The position numbers were made by a program, and so were the translations under genes. The notes below the pieces were generated by a model. It worked only from the letters and a program-made list of their open reading frames with translations. It was not told the DNA's origin and did no database searches. 56,234 nucleotides of DNA from Cryomorphaceae bacterium (GTDB lineage Bacteria > Bacteroidota > Bacteroidia > Flavobacteriales_D > Crocinitomicaceae). The DNA is taken from the NCBI GenBank assembly GCA_027483605.1, contig JAIXUE010000048.1, forward strand, positions 1 through 56,234, given 5' to 3'. Positions 43,444-51,762 of the stretch are shown here, one piece after another (position 1 is the first letter of the stretch; each line of letters starts with the position of its first letter).

Positions 43444-44334
43444 ATGGCAAATAAGGCAGACATCTATAGTAAACGTGGCATCAGAACGGGCTATGTTTCA
43501 ACCGTTATTGGCATTTCATTGGTCATTTTCATGATTGGCCTCGTACTGGGTGGTATTTTTGGCTTGCGCAGCATTGAAAAGCAGGCCAAAGAGAATATCC
43601 AAGCTGATATCTTTTTCAAATCGGCCCTTAACGATTCCGATATCAAGCAAATCGAAGAACAACTCAAATCTTGGCCAGAGTTTTCGGATGTATTTTTTAT
43701 TTCTCCGGAGCGCGCCATTCAAGAGTTTGCAGGTGAAAGCGATGTAGAAAAAGACGTTCTTGCGCTCTTTGATGCCGACAACCCACTACCTGCCACCATT
43801 GGCATCAAGCCAAAAATGGATTTTGCGAGCCAGGCAGGAATGGCCCACATCAAAAGAAAGTTGTTAGCGCGTTTCAAAGAAGAAATCGATGAAGTGAATT
43901 ACGACAAGTCGAGTGTTGCGAATGTCAACTTAGGTTTCAAGCAATTTGCCATTTTGTTTTTAGCGGTGGCCTTGCTGCTCATCGTCATCGCAGTAGCCAT
44001 GATTAATAACACCATTCGCTTGGCACTCTATTCCAAGCGTTTCACCATTAAAACCATGCAACTAGTGGGTGCAACCACCATGTACATCCGCAAACCATTT
44101 TTAGGTCAAGCGCTCTTTCAGGGCTTGCTGTCTGCACTCATTGGCTTGGCTTTATTGCTCACGGTATTCTACGGCATTAATAATTTGCTCGAAACCGTTC
44201 AGATTGCCTACACCCTTGAAAGCTTCCTAATGCTGATCAGTTTACTGTTTGTCATTGGCGTTTTTATTACGCTGTTATCTACTTGGTTTGCCTTAAACAA
44301 GTATCTTCGTATGAAATTAGATGATCTTTATTAA
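43444..44334 (+). CDS. ftsX: cell division protein FtsX
   Basis: A 296-residue membrane protein. A cytosolic start (MANKADIYSKRGIRTGYVSTV), TM1 at about residues 22-44, a periplasmic domain of ~130 residues, then three TM segments (about 174-194, 216-241, 263-285). The motif VNLGFKQFAILFLAVALLLI-MINNTIRLALYSKRFTIKTMQLVGAT is the FtsX loop that contacts FtsE. With FtsE (not here) it forms the ABC-like complex that activates cell wall hydrolases. It is followed two bases later by DUF3098. Confidence 0.93.
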   Translation: MANKADIYSKRGIRTGYVSTVIGISLVIFMIGLVLGGIFGLRSIEKQAKENIQADIFFKSALNDSDIKQIEEQLKSWPEFSDVFFISPERAIQEFAGESDVEKDVLALFDADNPLPATIGIKPKMDFASQAGMAHIKRKLLARFKEEIDEVNYDKSSVANVNLGFKQFAILFLAVALLLIVIAVAMINNTIRLALYSKRFTIKTMQLVGATTMYIRKPFLGQALFQGLLSALIGLALLLTVFYGINNLLETVQIAYTLESFLMLISLLFVIGVFITLLSTWFALNKYLRMKLDDLY

Positions 44335-44336
44335 TT

Positions 44337-44588
44337 ATGAAGGACCCTATCAAACACTTCGGCTTTGATCCTGCCAACTACAAATGGTTATACATTGGCT
44401 TGGCTATCAATGTACTCGGATTTCTATTAATGATTGGCGGTGGCTCTACTGATCCGCAAGTTTTCAAAGAAGACGAGCTCTTCAGTTCGGTGCGCATCAC
44501 TTTAGCCCCAATGCTCATTGTTGCAGGCTATATCGTGATTTTCTATGCTATCATGAAGCGCAATAAAAAAGACCAAACAGAAGCATAA
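44337..44588 (+). CDS. DUF3098 membrane protein
   Basis: A small protein of 83 residues with two TM segments (IGLAINVLGFLLMIGGGS and ITLAPMLIVAGYIVIFYAIM) and the typical opening FGFDPANYKWLYIGLAINVLG. DUF3098 is conserved between ftsX and uppP in Bacteroidota but has no assigned function. A role in the envelope or at the divisome is likely from its neighbours. Confidence 0.85.
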   Translation: MKDPIKHFGFDPANYKWLYIGLAINVLGFLLMIGGGSTDPQVFKEDELFSSVRITLAPMLIVAGYIVIFYAIMKRNKKDQTEA

Positions 44589-44591
44589 TCA

Positions 44592-45392
44592 ATGAGTTTT
44601 CTCGACGCTATTATCTTGGCCATCATCGAGGGCCTCACTGAGTTTTTGCCTATCTCCTCTACGGGCCACATGATCATCGCCTCTACCATTATGGGCAATG
44701 CCAGCCAAGATTTTGTCAAGCTCTTTACAGTAGCAATTCAGTTTGGCGCCATCCTTTCAGTGGTCTTGGTTTACTTTCAACGCTTTTTGCAAACGTTCCG
44801 ATTTTATTTACTCCTTTGCACTGCATTTATCCCGACGGCCATCATCGGGCTTTTGGCAAAAAAACATATCGATGCCTTACTTGAAAATGTAGAGGTGGTC
44901 GCTTGGATGCTCTTGCTAGGCGGTATTGTATTGTTATTTGTCGATCGCTTTTTTGAATCCAATGAAAACCAAGTCATTGAAAAAGAACTAGATTTCAAAA
45001 CAGCATTCGTAATTGGCACCATCCAATGCTTGGCGATGGTACCCGGTGTTTCGCGTTCAGCTGCCACGATCATCGGCGGCCTAAGTCAAAAGCTTACGCG
45101 CAAAGCAGCAGCGGAGTTTTCATTTTTCTTAGCTGTCCCAACAATGGCTGCCGCCACACTCAAAAGCATGTACGACGAAAAAGAATTACTCCTTCAATCT
45201 AGCGGTCACGAATGGTTGCTGTTATTGGTTGGAAATATAGTCGCATTTATAGTGGCCTACCTAGCAATTAAATCCTTCATTTCATTTTTGCAAAAGAAAG
45301 GATTTCGTGCTTTTGGTTGGTACAGAATTGCACTAGGCGCCGTCTTACTCATCTTGATGGCAATGGGTGTTGAACTTCAAATGGCAGGCTAA
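44592..45392 (+). CDS. uppP: undecaprenyl-diphosphatase UppP (BacA)
   Basis: A 266-residue polytopic membrane enzyme that dephosphorylates undecaprenyl pyrophosphate to recycle the carrier lipid. Both active-site motifs are present: [15 protein letters not shown] (about residues 13-27) and [15 protein letters not shown] (near 154-170). It begins 3 bases after DUF3098 and its stop overlaps the truB start (TAATG). Confidence 0.95.
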   Translation: MSFLDAIILAIIEGLTEFLPISSTGHMIIASTIMGNASQDFVKLFTVAIQFGAILSVVLVYFQRFLQTFRFYLLLCTAFIPTAIIGLLAKKHIDALLENVEVVAWMLLLGGIVLLFVDRFFESNENQVIEKELDFKTAFVIGTIQCLAMVPGVSRSAATIIGGLSQKLTRKAAAEFSFFLAVPTMAAATLKSMYDEKELLLQSSGHEWLLLLVGNIVAFIVAYLAIKSFISFLQKKGFRAFGWYRIALGAVLLILMAMGVELQMAG

Positions 45393-46093
45393 TGCTCGAT
45401 ATTCAAGACGGCCTCACTATTTTAGTTGATAAACCCTACACCTGGACCTCCTTTGATGTTGTTAATAAAATTCGCTGGAACCTTAAAAAAAAGTTGGGTG
45501 TTAAAAACGTGAAAGTTGGCCATGCTGGCACTCTTGACCCCCTAGCTACGGGCTTGCTCGTTTTGTGCTTAGGCAAGCACACCAAACTCATTGAAGGGCT
45601 CACTAACGATGCCAAAACTTACACCGGAACTTTCTTACTTGGCAAAACAACGCCTTCTTTCGATTTAGAAACTGAATACAATCAAGATTTCGACACCACC
45701 CACATTAACCCTGTGCTGCTCGAAAGCGTACGCGCTTCGTTCATGGGCATTCAAATGCAAACGCCACCCATTTACTCCGCAAAGCAAGTAGATGGTAAAC
45801 GCGCATATGATTTTGCACGTGCAGGTAAAGAAGTTGAACTCAAGCAAAGCCAGATTGAAATCTTAGAATTCAAGATCAATGCTGAGCGCTTCCCCGAAAT
45901 TGACTTTAGTATTTCTTGTAGCAAAGGCACTTATATCCGTAGTATTGCCAGTGATTTTGGCAGCCGACTGAACTCTGGAGCCACACTCATTGCTTTGCGC
46001 AGAACGCAGTCTGGGAATTTTGATCTTGCCAATGCAAAAAGTGTAGAAGACTGGATTGATCTGATCAATCAAGATGAAGTGTTTATTCCTTGA
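45392..46093 (+). CDS. truB: tRNA pseudouridine(55) synthase TruB
   Basis: A 233-residue enzyme that makes pseudouridine 55 in the T loop of tRNAs. The catalytic Asp49 is in GHAGTLDPLATGLL; other landmarks are DKPYTWTSFDVVNKIR and IQMQTPPIYSAKQVDGKRAYDFARAG. No PUA domain follows, which is common in this phylum. Its start overlaps uppP by one base. Confidence 0.95.
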   Translation: MLDIQDGLTILVDKPYTWTSFDVVNKIRWNLKKKLGVKNVKVGHAGTLDPLATGLLVLCLGKHTKLIEGLTNDAKTYTGTFLLGKTTPSFDLETEYNQDFDTTHINPVLLESVRASFMGIQMQTPPIYSAKQVDGKRAYDFARAGKEVELKQSQIEILEFKINAERFPEIDFSISCSKGTYIRSIASDFGSRLNSGATLIALRRTQSGNFDLANAKSVEDWIDLINQDEVFIP

Positions 46094-46115
46094 TGCCCTA
46101 AAGTCCTATAGCAAG

Positions 46116-46283
46116 CTACTCCTTGATATGTTTTAATTTTTCTTGAACATCGCGGATCAGGCGGCTGTAGTTATTCACTTTTTCTTGGTATCCATTGGTT
46201 TCGGCGCGGTGTAATCTTTTTTGAAGATAGTGAAGTCGGCGTCCGAGCTTGTATTTGTCCCATTTGTATAAGATGCGTTTCAT
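46116..46283 (-). CDS. 55-residue basic small protein
   Basis: An ATG-to-TAG frame on the - strand in the gap after truB. The product is highly basic and helical (MKRILYKWDKYKLGRR ... VNNYSRLIRDVQEKLKHIKE) with a coiled-coil-like pattern, no signal peptide and no cysteine. Codon use and the compact start support a real gene. Family unknown. Confidence 0.4.
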   Translation of the reverse strand: MKRILYKWDKYKLGRRLHYLQKRLHRAETNGYQEKVNNYSRLIRDVQEKLKHIKE

Positions 46284-46418
46284 GGTGCAATTATTTAAGA
46301 ATGAATACTAGATTGTGCCCTTTTGGCTACCACTAAATGTAGTGTATTCTCATATGAAATCCAAGTTAATTTCTTTGTTACAACGTCAAATGAAAATTTA
46401 TTGTCGCTACTTGAATAA

Positions 46419-46450
46419 TTTGCGAGAAAGTTATTTTGTTTGTATCTTTG
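46419..46450 (+). promoter_or_regulatory. TTTG-N20-TATCTTTG promoter of tRNA-Leu
   Basis: A -33 TTTG (46419-46422) and -7 TATCTTTG (46443-46450), spacer 20 bp, ending 23 bases before the tRNA gene. It matches the Bacteroidota consensus in full. Confidence 0.75.
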
Positions 46451-46473
46451 CAACCCTGAAAGTCGAAAAGAAT

Positions 46474-46555
46474 GCCTCGGTGGCGGAACTGGTAGACGCG
46501 CTGGATTCAAAATCCTGTTCTTTCGGGAGTGCCGGTTCGATCCCGGCCCGAGGTA
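46474..46555 (+). tRNA. tRNA-Leu (anticodon CAA)
   Basis: An 82-nt gene with acceptor pairing GCCTCGG / CCGAGGT (one G-U), D arm in GGCGGAACTGGTAGACG, anticodon loop TTCAAAA with CAA, a long variable arm (GTTCTTTCGGGAGT) and T arm CCGGTTCGATCCCGG. Serine/leucine-type long variable arm plus the CAA loop identify leucine. A terminator and a promoter frame the gene. CCA is not encoded. Confidence 0.93.
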
Positions 46556-46557
46556 CA

Positions 46558-46607
46558 AAAGCCCAAGACTAAAAACCTGATAAACAAGGAATTAGCTTGG
46601 GTTTTTT
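46558..46607 (+). terminator. terminator after tRNA-Leu
   Basis: Stem AAAGCCCAAG / CTTGGGTTTT (10 bp, one G-U) with a loop of about 28 nt and a following T-rich stretch. It begins three bases after the tRNA 3' end. Confidence 0.55.
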
Positions 46608-46709
46608 CTTTTTGTTATCCGACTAATTACCCGAGTTTTTGTTTTTTCTGCAAAAATCAGTCTTCCAACACACTTGTTAGAGTGTGCCATTATATCAACG
46701 CTATTTGTC

Positions 46710-46717
46710 TATATTTG
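46710..46717 (+). promoter_or_regulatory. TATATTTG -7 element before the 46733 gene
   Basis: A perfect TAnnTTTG box 15 bases upstream of the ATG at 46733. The -33 side contains a possible TTG-like ACTTGTTA. Confidence 0.4.
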
Positions 46718-46732
46718 GTTAAAATTCATAAT

Positions 46733-47539
46733 ATGAAAAACATTTACCTTTCTTTGGTATTGTCTTTTATTTCGTCACTTGGCTTTAGTCAGACTACAGG
46801 AAATACAGGATACAATATGCTTACAACAAACAATGAAATTATTATTGCTGATAAGATTTTGTATTCAACAGATTCAAACTTGTTTTTCACTGTAAGCGGT
46901 TCAGAGACCTGTTATAAAATACCTTTAAGTTTGTTGTTAAAATCGGACAGTTTTGGTAAACAACTTCCCTCAACGGAATTTACTTACTACCTAAGCAAGT
47001 TTGTTTCAAAATCTCAGACAGGCATAACCCTTCAAATAATTGGAACAGTTGGTTCTATTATTTTACCTTTCGCTGGAGCTCCTATAGCCTTATTTGCAGT
47101 GCCTTCAGTGGTTGGAGTTGCTGGGTGGATTATTTGGGCGAGCTCCTACAAGGCTTTAAAACAATTCGCTACCATTGATAGAGCAATTGAGTGGGGTTCT
47201 GTTAAAAAAGAAAGCGGGAATAGCGATGAAATAAGTCAAGTTGCAATTTCACCAAATAATGATGCAATGAGCTCAAAAGAAATTTTGTTAAATCTCAACG
47301 ATGGTTTGCTTCATAAAAAAATAAATATCTCAGAATATGACAATTCATATAATGAGCCGACAATTGGTGATTATGCTATTTTCCAAACGGAAACGTCAGA
47401 AAAACAAGTAGGAAGAATCCTCTCATTTGATTGTAACAACAAGAATTGTGATTGTTTGGTAGAGGTTTTATCACAAAGTGGAGAGATGATTACTTTAACA
47501 ATCAAGCGTAAGCAACTATTGGGGATTGCTTATATGTAA
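46733..47539 (+). CDS. exported protein of unknown function
   Basis: A 268-residue protein starting at ATG 46733; the longer open frame to 46529 runs through the tRNA gene and is not coding. After a signal peptide (SSLGFSQ) comes a soluble part, then two strongly hydrophobic helices (about residues 95-135, IIGTVGSIILPFAGAPIALFAV and GVAGWIIWASS). A C-terminal domain (about 195-268) follows with DYAIFQTETSEKQVGRILSFDC. A CNNKNCDC cysteine cluster is in that tail. The gene is AT-rich compared with its neighbours and may have been acquired. Family unknown. Confidence 0.6.
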   Translation: MKNIYLSLVLSFISSLGFSQTTGNTGYNMLTTNNEIIIADKILYSTDSNLFFTVSGSETCYKIPLSLLLKSDSFGKQLPSTEFTYYLSKFVSKSQTGITLQIIGTVGSIILPFAGAPIALFAVPSVVGVAGWIIWASSYKALKQFATIDRAIEWGSVKKESGNSDEISQVAISPNNDAMSSKEILLNLNDGLLHKKINISEYDNSYNEPTIGDYAIFQTETSEKQVGRILSFDCNNKNCDCLVEVLSQSGEMITLTIKRKQLLGIAYM

Positions 47540-47660
47540 TTCAAAGCAGGTAGAATTAGCTCATTGTTTTTTCTAATGTAAACTTTTTAAATTAAACTTA
47601 TCGGCTTCTACCAACGACTAACAAATCATCCTTATAGTTGATAGTAGTTCAATTTACCTT

Positions 47661-48452
47661 ATGAAAAAGCTACTCTTTTACGCCATCTTTTTAGGTCTTT
47701 CTTCATTAAGTGTTTTTGCTCAGCACACTGAAGCTAAAGGTTTAGAAGGCTTGCACCGTGCGGGTGCGAATGAAATCAAACCAGGTACACCACTGATGCT
47801 GAATCCGGCAGTAATGCCTATTTACAATGAGAATTTTGAGCGTTTAACTGAACAAGCGTTTCATCAGCTGATGATGACCATGGAGTATATGCCCGAACCA
47901 TATTTAGATAATGCTTTAAACGTGAAGGCCTTGGTATTGCGCAAGGCCACACCAGAAGAATTAAAAATGATGCAGCGAATGCAAGCGAATGGTGGCCCGG
48001 ACATGAGTGGCCCTACTGAAACAACAGCTTCACCACTTTTAAATCAAGCCGCACCTCAATTTGCTGTAAAGGATTTAAAGGGAAATGCCTTTCAACTAGA
48101 AGCAATGAGGGGAAAGATTGTCGTTTTAAATTTTTGGTTTGTAGAATGCAAACCTTGTGTATCTGAAATTCCGGAACTCAACGAGTTGGTTCATGATTTC
48201 CAAAAGGATGGTGTTGTTTTCATCGCCATGGGCCTGAACAAAGCCGAGCAGATGAAGAAGTTTTTGAAGAAAACACCATTTGATTATCATGTGGTGTCAG
48301 ATGCCATGGAGGTGGCCACTCAATTTGGTGTGGATGGTTTTCCCACCTCCGTTGTCATCGATCAGAATGGTGTGATTCGCTATATTTCTTTGGGTGTTGG
48401 CCCTCAAAACAAAGAAAAATTAGTAGAGGCCATTCGGTCACTTATCATCTAA
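47661..48452 (+). CDS. TlpA-like thioredoxin-fold protein
   Basis: A 263-residue exported protein (signal peptide ends SVFAQ). The C-terminal 130 residues are a TlpA/ResA-type thioredoxin domain: QFAVKDLKGNAFQLEAMRGKIVVLNFWFVECKPC with the CxxC motif (Cys-Lys-Pro-Cys), then the FGVDGFPTSVVID cis-proline region. A 130-residue N-terminal part (LHRAGANEIKPGTPLMLN...) is unique. It likely keeps envelope cysteines reduced or supports protein maturation. Its 3' end overlaps the convergent SPFH gene by 15 bases. Confidence 0.85.
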   Translation: MKKLLFYAIFLGLSSLSVFAQHTEAKGLEGLHRAGANEIKPGTPLMLNPAVMPIYNENFERLTEQAFHQLMMTMEYMPEPYLDNALNVKALVLRKATPEELKMMQRMQANGGPDMSGPTETTASPLLNQAAPQFAVKDLKGNAFQLEAMRGKIVVLNFWFVECKPCVSEIPELNELVHDFQKDGVVFIAMGLNKAEQMKKFLKKTPFDYHVVSDAMEVATQFGVDGFPTSVVIDQNGVIRYISLGVGPQNKEKLVEAIRSLII

Positions 48453-49313
48453 CATATTGATCACGCCACCTTTGCCATCGGTAATGATGGTTTTGGTATT
48501 TGGAGAGGTTGAGAGCTTCATAAACGCTTGAATTTGGTTCATTTTCAGAACGTTTGGGGTGAGGCTTGAATTGAGCATGTCATTGGCTGCCTTGTTAGCT
48601 TTGGCTTCAATTTCAATACTTTTGGCGCGTCCTTCTGCTTCGAGAATAGCGGTCTGTGCTTTGGCTTCTGCCTGAATAATTGCATTTTTCTTGGCGCCCT
48701 CTGCCTCTATGAGTTGGCGGTCCATTTCTTTTTTCTGACGGTCCAGTACAAATTCCATGCGGAGGGCTTCTTGTTCTGCTTCTAGCTTGGCTTCAATAGA
48801 GCGTGTCAAGCCTTGCGGAAGGCTGATGCTTTTCAATAAAACTGCTTCGATTACAAAACCCTTTTCGTCACAAACTTCGGCTAGTCTTTTTCGGATTTCT
48901 TGTTCAATTTCCAAACGTTTGGCGCTGTGCATGTCTTTAGCGTAGTAGCGCGAACACACGTCAGAAGCTGCCGATCTGAATACAGGCAAGATGAGGTTTT
49001 CTTCGTAGTTCAGCCCAGTTTCTTTGATCACTTTTGGCACATCTTCGGCTTTGATGTGATAGAGAATAGAGCTCTCAGAAAGAATGGTGAGCCCTTCTTT
49101 GGACGGAAGATTCTCTTTGATAGATAAATTCATGGTGCGCACATTCACTTTGATTACCTTGGTGACAAACGGATTGTATGCCACTGGCCCTGCAGTGCGT
49201 ACCTTGTTGTCAATTTTCCCGAGTTTGCTTTTTACGGCAACTTGGTGTGGTCTTACTACCGTACAGCTCGCAAATCCGGCGGCTAATACAGCAAAAAATA
49301 GGATTTTCTTCAT
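48438..49313 (-). CDS. SPFH/prohibitin-family lipoprotein
   Basis: A 291-residue lipoprotein (lipobox FASC, Cys17) with the SPFH domain at about residues 22-190: VVRPHQVAVKSKLG, VNVRTMNLSIKENLPSKEG, ILPVFRSAASDVCSRYYAKD and VIEAVLLKSISLPQGL. A coiled-coil tail rich in Ala, Glu and Lys (EAEGAKKNAIIQAEAKAQTA, about 200-250) follows. SPFH proteins form cage-like rings at membranes; here the anchor is lipid instead of a TM helix. The gene is convergent with the TlpA-like gene. Confidence 0.85.
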   Translation of the reverse strand: MKKILFFAVLAAGFASCTVVRPHQVAVKSKLGKIDNKVRTAGPVAYNPFVTKVIKVNVRTMNLSIKENLPSKEGLTILSESSILYHIKAEDVPKVIKETGLNYEENLILPVFRSAASDVCSRYYAKDMHSAKRLEIEQEIRKRLAEVCDEKGFVIEAVLLKSISLPQGLTRSIEAKLEAEQEALRMEFVLDRQKKEMDRQLIEAEGAKKNAIIQAEAKAQTAILEAEGRAKSIEIEAKANKAANDMLNSSLTPNVLKMNQIQAFMKLSTSPNTKTIITDGKGGVINMLDDK

Positions 49314-49506
49314 TTGATTTTTTATTTTTTGGTTGTCAAATATTGCGCCAAGAACGCTTATCAGTTCTCGATTTTCATTAATAAATATTATGTTTTTGAT
49401 AAATCAAAATCTTGCAACATCCTTTCCTTTATTTACAAAAGAACTGAAAGCTGATTGCAGACCTTTGTCATGGCATAACAATGGAGTTGTGTTTAAAAAT
49501 TACAAT

Positions 49507-49953
49507 ATGAAAAATGATATGAAAATGAGTTTTGCTGCTCTTTTTGTTGTGGGTTCTCTTTTAGTGAGCTGTTCTACCCCGGCAGAAAAAGTGGATAATG
49601 CCGAAGAAGCGTCTCGTCAGGCCAAAAAAGAATTAAGAATTGCTAAAGAAGAATACGAGAAAGAGATGAAAGAATACAGAAAAACCTCAGAAGAGAAAAT
49701 AGCTGCTAATGAGCTAAAAATTGCAGAATTCAAAGCTAGAATTAGTACTCAAAAAGCAACTGCAAAGGCTGACTATGAGAAAAAGGTAGAAGAATTGAAT
49801 CAAAAAAATTCAGATGTTAAAATGCGCTTAGATACTTTCAAATTTGAGTCAAAAACCAAATGGGAGACCTTTAAGTCTGAGTTGAATCAAGATTTGGAAG
49901 CGCTTGGCCAGGCGATCAATGATTTCATGGGCAAAGACGAAAAAAAGAAATAA
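49507..49953 (+). CDS. coiled-coil lipoprotein
   Basis: A 148-residue lipoprotein from ATG 49507 (a second ATG at 49519 also fits; lipobox LVSC). The mature region is one long charged helix (EEASRQAKKELRIAKEEYEKEM...KIAEFKARISTQKATAKADYE), a coiled coil of about 120 residues, ending in Lys-rich tail. The sll1863-like stress response family has a similar layout, though the match is weak. A strong terminator follows. Confidence 0.65.
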   Translation: MKNDMKMSFAALFVVGSLLVSCSTPAEKVDNAEEASRQAKKELRIAKEEYEKEMKEYRKTSEEKIAANELKIAEFKARISTQKATAKADYEKKVEELNQKNSDVKMRLDTFKFESKTKWETFKSELNQDLEALGQAINDFMGKDEKKK

Positions 49954-49996
49954 CATAAGACCTCCTTTATGAAGTATAAGCGCTGACTTGTGCAAT

Positions 49997-50026
49997 AAAA
50001 AACCCGAGCCAAAGACTCGGGTTTTT
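49997..50026. terminator. bidirectional terminator between convergent genes
   Basis: Stem AAAAAACCCGAG / CTCGGGTTTTT (perfect over 11 bp) with a 7-nt loop. It separates the coiled-coil lipoprotein from the fasciclin gene, which reads towards it. Confidence 0.85.
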
Positions 50027-50048
50027 GAACTAAGGAGAAGAACAGGTC

Positions 50049-51590
50049 TTACATTTTCATCACTTTGATGGCTTTAACCGCACCGTCTTTTTCGAAACGG
50101 ATGTTGTAAATACCGGCATTTAAGTCAGAAATATTGATTTGGTTTTGCATTTGCGTGGTTCCAGAAAAGAGGACTTTGCCACTGAGGTCTGTCAGTTGGT
50201 AAGCTAAACCGGCTACATGCTCAATTGCAATAAAGTCTGTCGCTGGGTTTGGCCCAACTGATAACTCCTTGAAAATTTCGTTGTCAACTGTCAAAAAGTC
50301 TTCGAGAATAACTTTGTCGAGTACATGTACAACTCCGTTGTCGGCAAATACATCAGCCAAGATAACATTGGCATCATTGATTTTTACACCACCAGTGAGT
50401 GAAACAATGACATCACTACCGTTGAGTGTTTCTACTGGGCCAGCTACTAATGCTGTTGATTCAATATATCCGTCCAATACATGATATAATAAAATATCTT
50501 CCAAATTCGGTAGGTTAAGAATGCCGTTGAGGTTGGTGCCAAGCGCAGTTGCTAAGTTGTCAAACGCTGCGTTTGTTGGCGCAAAAACTGTAAACTCCGA
50601 AAAAGGATCACTTAGTGTAGGAACCAATTCTGCTTTGACTACAGCTGCAGTTAAGGTTGTAAAGTTGTTGTTGATGGCGAGGTCAACCACTGTAGCAATT
50701 GGCAAAAGTACTGCGTCAATGACATGTACTACACCATTGCTGCTATTAATGTCTGCACTCGTTACCTCTGCTTGGTTGACAAAAATATCGCCAGAAGTAG
50801 TTTCAGTGAGTTTCAGGGTATTCAAAGTGCTCAAAGGTTGTGCAATTGCACCATTCGTAACTGCTGAAGCGGGGACATTGGCGCCAAGGACATGGTATAA
50901 TAAAATTTCTGGAAGTTCAGGAATGCCTAAAATTGCACTCAATGGCAATCCAACCTCGTCAGCTAAATCGTCGAAAGCGTCATTTGTAGGCGCAAAAACT
51001 GTAAAATCAGCTAATGGATTGCAAAGCGCCGGTACTAATTCTGCTTGAATCAAGGCAGCAACGAGTGTAGTGAAACCATTGTCAAGGGCAATATCAACAA
51101 CTGTTTCTGAAGGTAAAACTACATTGTTGATGACGTGTACAACACCGTTATCGGCAGAGAGATCTGCAGCGGTTACTTGTGCGTGGTTTACAAATACACT
51201 TCCAGCAGCTGTTACGGTTAGTTTAAGAGTGTTTGTAGTACTCACTGGCTGCACAACTTGTCCGTTCACGATGGCCGCTGAGTTCACTGTTGAACCCAAT
51301 ACGTGATAAGTCAAGATATCACTTAGGTTAGGCAAAGCCAAAAGCCCTGCGATATCTAAATTGAGGGCAGCTGCTAAACTTGTAATGGCTTGGTCATCTG
51401 GTGCAAAAACGGTTAAGTTGGCACTTGGGTTTTGAAGCACACTCGCCAATCCTTCTTGCAAAAGTGCTGCTTCTAACAGCGTGTGATTTGGACTTGTGGC
51501 GATGATGTTGTCAAACACATTGGTTTGCGCATAGCTTTTGCCGCATAAACCAGCGACGACAAGCGAAAGAGATAATAATACTTTTTTCAT
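50049..51590 (-). CDS. three-fasciclin-domain (FAS1) T9SS-sorted protein
   Basis: A 513-residue secreted protein with signal peptide (ends SYAQ) and three FAS1 domains at about residues 23-160, 160-297 and 297-430. Each has the H1 motif (TVFAPDDQAI, TVFAPTNDAF, TVFAPTNAAF), the YHVLG motif and a closing NGVVHVIN-type strand (DNGVVHVLDKVIL in the third). It ends with a T9SS type A sorting domain (VGPNPATDFIAIEHVAG ... AIKVMKM). FAS1 proteins mediate cell-surface adhesion. The three units are similar enough to suggest internal duplication. Confidence 0.93.
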   Translation of the reverse strand: MKKVLLSLSLVVAGLCGKSYAQTNVFDNIIATSPNHTLLEAALLQEGLASVLQNPSANLTVFAPDDQAITSLAAALNLDIAGLLALPNLSDILTYHVLGSTVNSAAIVNGQVVQPVSTTNTLKLTVTAAGSVFVNHAQVTAADLSADNGVVHVINNVVLPSETVVDIALDNGFTTLVAALIQAELVPALCNPLADFTVFAPTNDAFDDLADEVGLPLSAILGIPELPEILLYHVLGANVPASAVTNGAIAQPLSTLNTLKLTETTSGDIFVNQAEVTSADINSSNGVVHVIDAVLLPIATVVDLAINNNFTTLTAAVVKAELVPTLSDPFSEFTVFAPTNAAFDNLATALGTNLNGILNLPNLEDILLYHVLDGYIESTALVAGPVETLNGSDVIVSLTGGVKINDANVILADVFADNGVVHVLDKVILEDFLTVDNEIFKELSVGPNPATDFIAIEHVAGLAYQLTDLSGKVLFSGTTQMQNQINISDLNAGIYNIRFEKDGAVKAIKVMKM

Positions 51591-51762
51591 AATTCTTGTT
51601 TTGTTTAACTTGATTGACTAAACATTAAACAAAACAAAACGAATTTGGTTGCCTTGTTTTTGCAAACAGGTTATAAAAACAATTTTGGTTGAGGATAAAT
51701 TGATAGCTAAAAGCGACTACCCTTTTGCTTTCCCCCATCCGTTCTTTCTCAAAAACAATCCT

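Noticed and set aside
46529-46732. Open frame extending upstream of the 46733 gene
   Set aside because: It starts inside the tRNA-Leu gene and runs through its terminator; the signal peptide starts at 46733.
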